From NCBI GenBank assembly GCA_009777715.1, contig WRLH01000020.1, positions 1 to 64,000 of the forward strand: DNA of 64,000 nucleotides, in the 5' to 3' direction. The DNA is from Lachnospiraceae bacterium (GTDB lineage Bacteria; Bacillota; Clostridia; Lachnospirales; Lachnospiraceae). Position numbers and translations under genes: made by a program. The stretch's first letter is position 1; each line of letters opens with the position of its first letter. Positions 62,908 through 64,000 of this stretch are shown here, one piece after another. A model generated the notes under the pieces. That model did no database searches, was not told the DNA's origin, and was given only the letters and a program-made list of their open reading frames with translations.

Positions 62908-64000
62908 TTAAATTAACCCCAGCCAGATCCACAGCGGAATCGCCGGAATCAGCGCAACAAGGCAAGCGATAAAATAAATTACCCCATAGATACTCATATG
63001 CCGATTGTCCCAGGCCCGGTCCTTTTCTTTGCTGATGGAGCGGCTCATGACCGCCCACATATTCTGGTAAGCCAAGAAAAAAGCGTTGCCGGCAAGGATA
63101 AAAATTGCAATCCAGACAAGCGGGCTGATTTGATAAGCGGCTTCGATATCAGGCAAAATCGGCACCATGATGGCGATGGTCGGAATAAACATTGCCACAT
63201 CAATCAGGCTCCATAAAAACATAAAACTCGTCACGCAAAAGACAAACAGCCAAGGATTCCCGGCAATCGGCGCGAGGGCAGGGACAACAATTCCGGACAG
63301 CCATTCGGAAATCCCGGTGGCGGAAAAAATCGAGCCAAGGCTTAAAGCCATTGCGATAAAAATAACCAGATTCCAGTTGGCAGCCGAATTAAAGTCATCG
63401 GTTGTAAGGACACCAAATAGAAAAAACAAAATCATGGCAGCAATACAGATGACAGCGGTTGAAATCCCATGCAGATTCCCGGTCAGTGAAGCTACGAAAA
63501 CTCCGATTAAAATAACGGCAGCGATAATTTCAGGCCGCTCCATCTTCCCTAAGGGCTGGCTTTTTATCCGCGCAAAAGCTTCCTTGGCAATTTTTTCTTT
63601 AGATTTAAGGAAAAAAAGCCCGGCACTGACTAAGATAATTGTCGCAATCGAAATCGGAAGCAAAAGGACATTTAGCCAGCTTTTAAATGTCACAAGCCCT
63701 ACCATTCCGGCGGCCTCAACCTGCCCTTGAATGAAAGGCCCCCAGATTACGCCCGTCAGCCACCCCGAACCGGGGATTAACGCCATCGCAAAGGCAGTAA
63801 GGAGAATCAGCGAATTGCTTTTTGAATTTTTCTTAAGTTCAAACAGTTCACAGCATTGCACCGCAACCGGAAGCATAATCGCAACCCTGACTGTTGTAGC
63901 GGGAGTCAGAATCGATAGAATGACCCCAATCGGAATCCACGCGAAAATAAGGGCTTCATATGTTGGGGGACATAGTTTGATAATCCCCATGGCAATCCTT
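62908..64000 (-). CDS. SLC13/DASS-type anion symporter (partial, runs off the window)
   Basis: The visible 360 or more residues contain about eight hydrophobic helices with two re-entrant-loop-like stretches (LTPATTVRVAIMLPVAV and LIDVAMFIPTIAIM), as in the divalent anion:sodium symporters that carry dicarboxylates or sulfate. The frame is open to the window edge, and full members have about 470 residues, so the start lies beyond 64000. An ATG at 63990 with AAGGA upstream is possible but would give a short protein. Confidence 0.7.
   Translation of the reverse strand, partial: RIAMGIIKLCPPTYEALIFAWIPIGVILSILTPATTVRVAIMLPVAVQCCELFELKKNSKSNSLILLTAFAMALIPGSGWLTGVIWGPFIQGQVEAAGMVGLVTFKSWLNVLLLPISIATIILVSAGLFFLKSKEKIAKEAFARIKSQPLGKMERPEIIAAVILIGVFVASLTGNLHGISTAVICIAAMILFFLFGVLTTDDFNSAANWNLVIFIAMALSLGSIFSATGISEWLSGIVVPALAPIAGNPWLFVFCVTSFMFLWSLIDVAMFIPTIAIMVPILPDIEAAYQISPLVWIAIFILAGNAFFLAYQNMWAVMSRSISKEKDRAWDNRHMSIYGVIYFIACLVALIPAIPLWIWLGLI

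Overview
The window looks like a chromosome segment of a low-to-medium G+C, plant-polysaccharide-degrading member of the Bacillota (probably class Clostridia). This is inferred from gene content: pyrBI, the infC-rpmI-rplT operon, DUF1540, SEC-C and DUF4914 proteins, an AGCS symporter, and carbohydrate enzymes of families GH9, GH36, GH94 and GH120. AGGAGG-type ribosome-binding sites and several TTG, GTG and ATT starts fit too. No database search was possible, so taxonomy and family names rest on motif recognition.

Bases 1-4200 are a mobile, rearranged zone. It holds an orphan RelB/DinJ-type antitoxin, a tyrosine recombinase, a duplicated recombinase 5' end fused in frame to an AlbA_2/ATPase regulator, and a dyad repeat in opposite orientation at 383-416 and 4142-4175.

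Bases 4206-18605 are the centrepiece: a diversity-generating retroelement (DGR) inside a protein-phosphorylation signalling island. In order: a transglutaminase-fold protein, variable protein 1, a VirD4-like ATPase homologue lacking the P-loop lysine, a 59-residue Cys protein, a Ser/Thr-kinase-like protein, a vWA protein, a PP2C phosphatase with a long coiled coil, variable protein 2, Avd, the template repeat (TR), the DGR reverse transcriptase, a SUKH immunity-like protein, a GH-E/HNH-like nuclease, an intact VirD4/TraG-like ATPase and a 56-residue Cys-rich protein. All genes lie on the + strand, mostly with short gaps or overlaps. Variable region 2 differs from TR at 21 positions over 131 aligned bases, and all 21 are adenines in TR. 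Variable region 1 is a longer, older-looking relative. None of the island proteins has an evident signal peptide. The model is an intracellular system in which hypermutated C-type-lectin-like receptors feed a kinase/phosphatase/vWA switch, with transglutaminase, nuclease and ATPases as candidate effectors. This is inference from context.

Bases 18689-41823 carry an orphan MNT-type nucleotidyltransferase, GH120 beta-xylosidase, a polyol dehydrogenase, a two-component pair (kinase frameshifted), an AbrB/PIN toxin-antitoxin pair, ClpB, a GH94 phosphorylase, a permuted-papain protein, a hybrid histidine kinase, two GH9 enzymes without signal peptides, a SEC-C protein, ThrRS and a DUF1540 protein. 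The glycosidases point to intracellular breakdown of xylo- and cello-oligosaccharides.

Bases 41919-64000 are mainly housekeeping: hicAB, tRNA-Pro(AGG), rplT-rpmI-infC (infC starts with ATT), pyrBI, a GH36 alpha-galactosidase, a folate cluster (folC, folE, folP, a folB-folK fusion; folP carries a 120-bp in-frame palindromic insertion), ComFB, an AGCS symporter, a DUF3810 membrane protein, a chemoreceptor, a DUF4914 P-loop protein, trpD-trpC-trpF and a partial SLC13-type transporter. Several palindromic or tandem repeats lie between genes.
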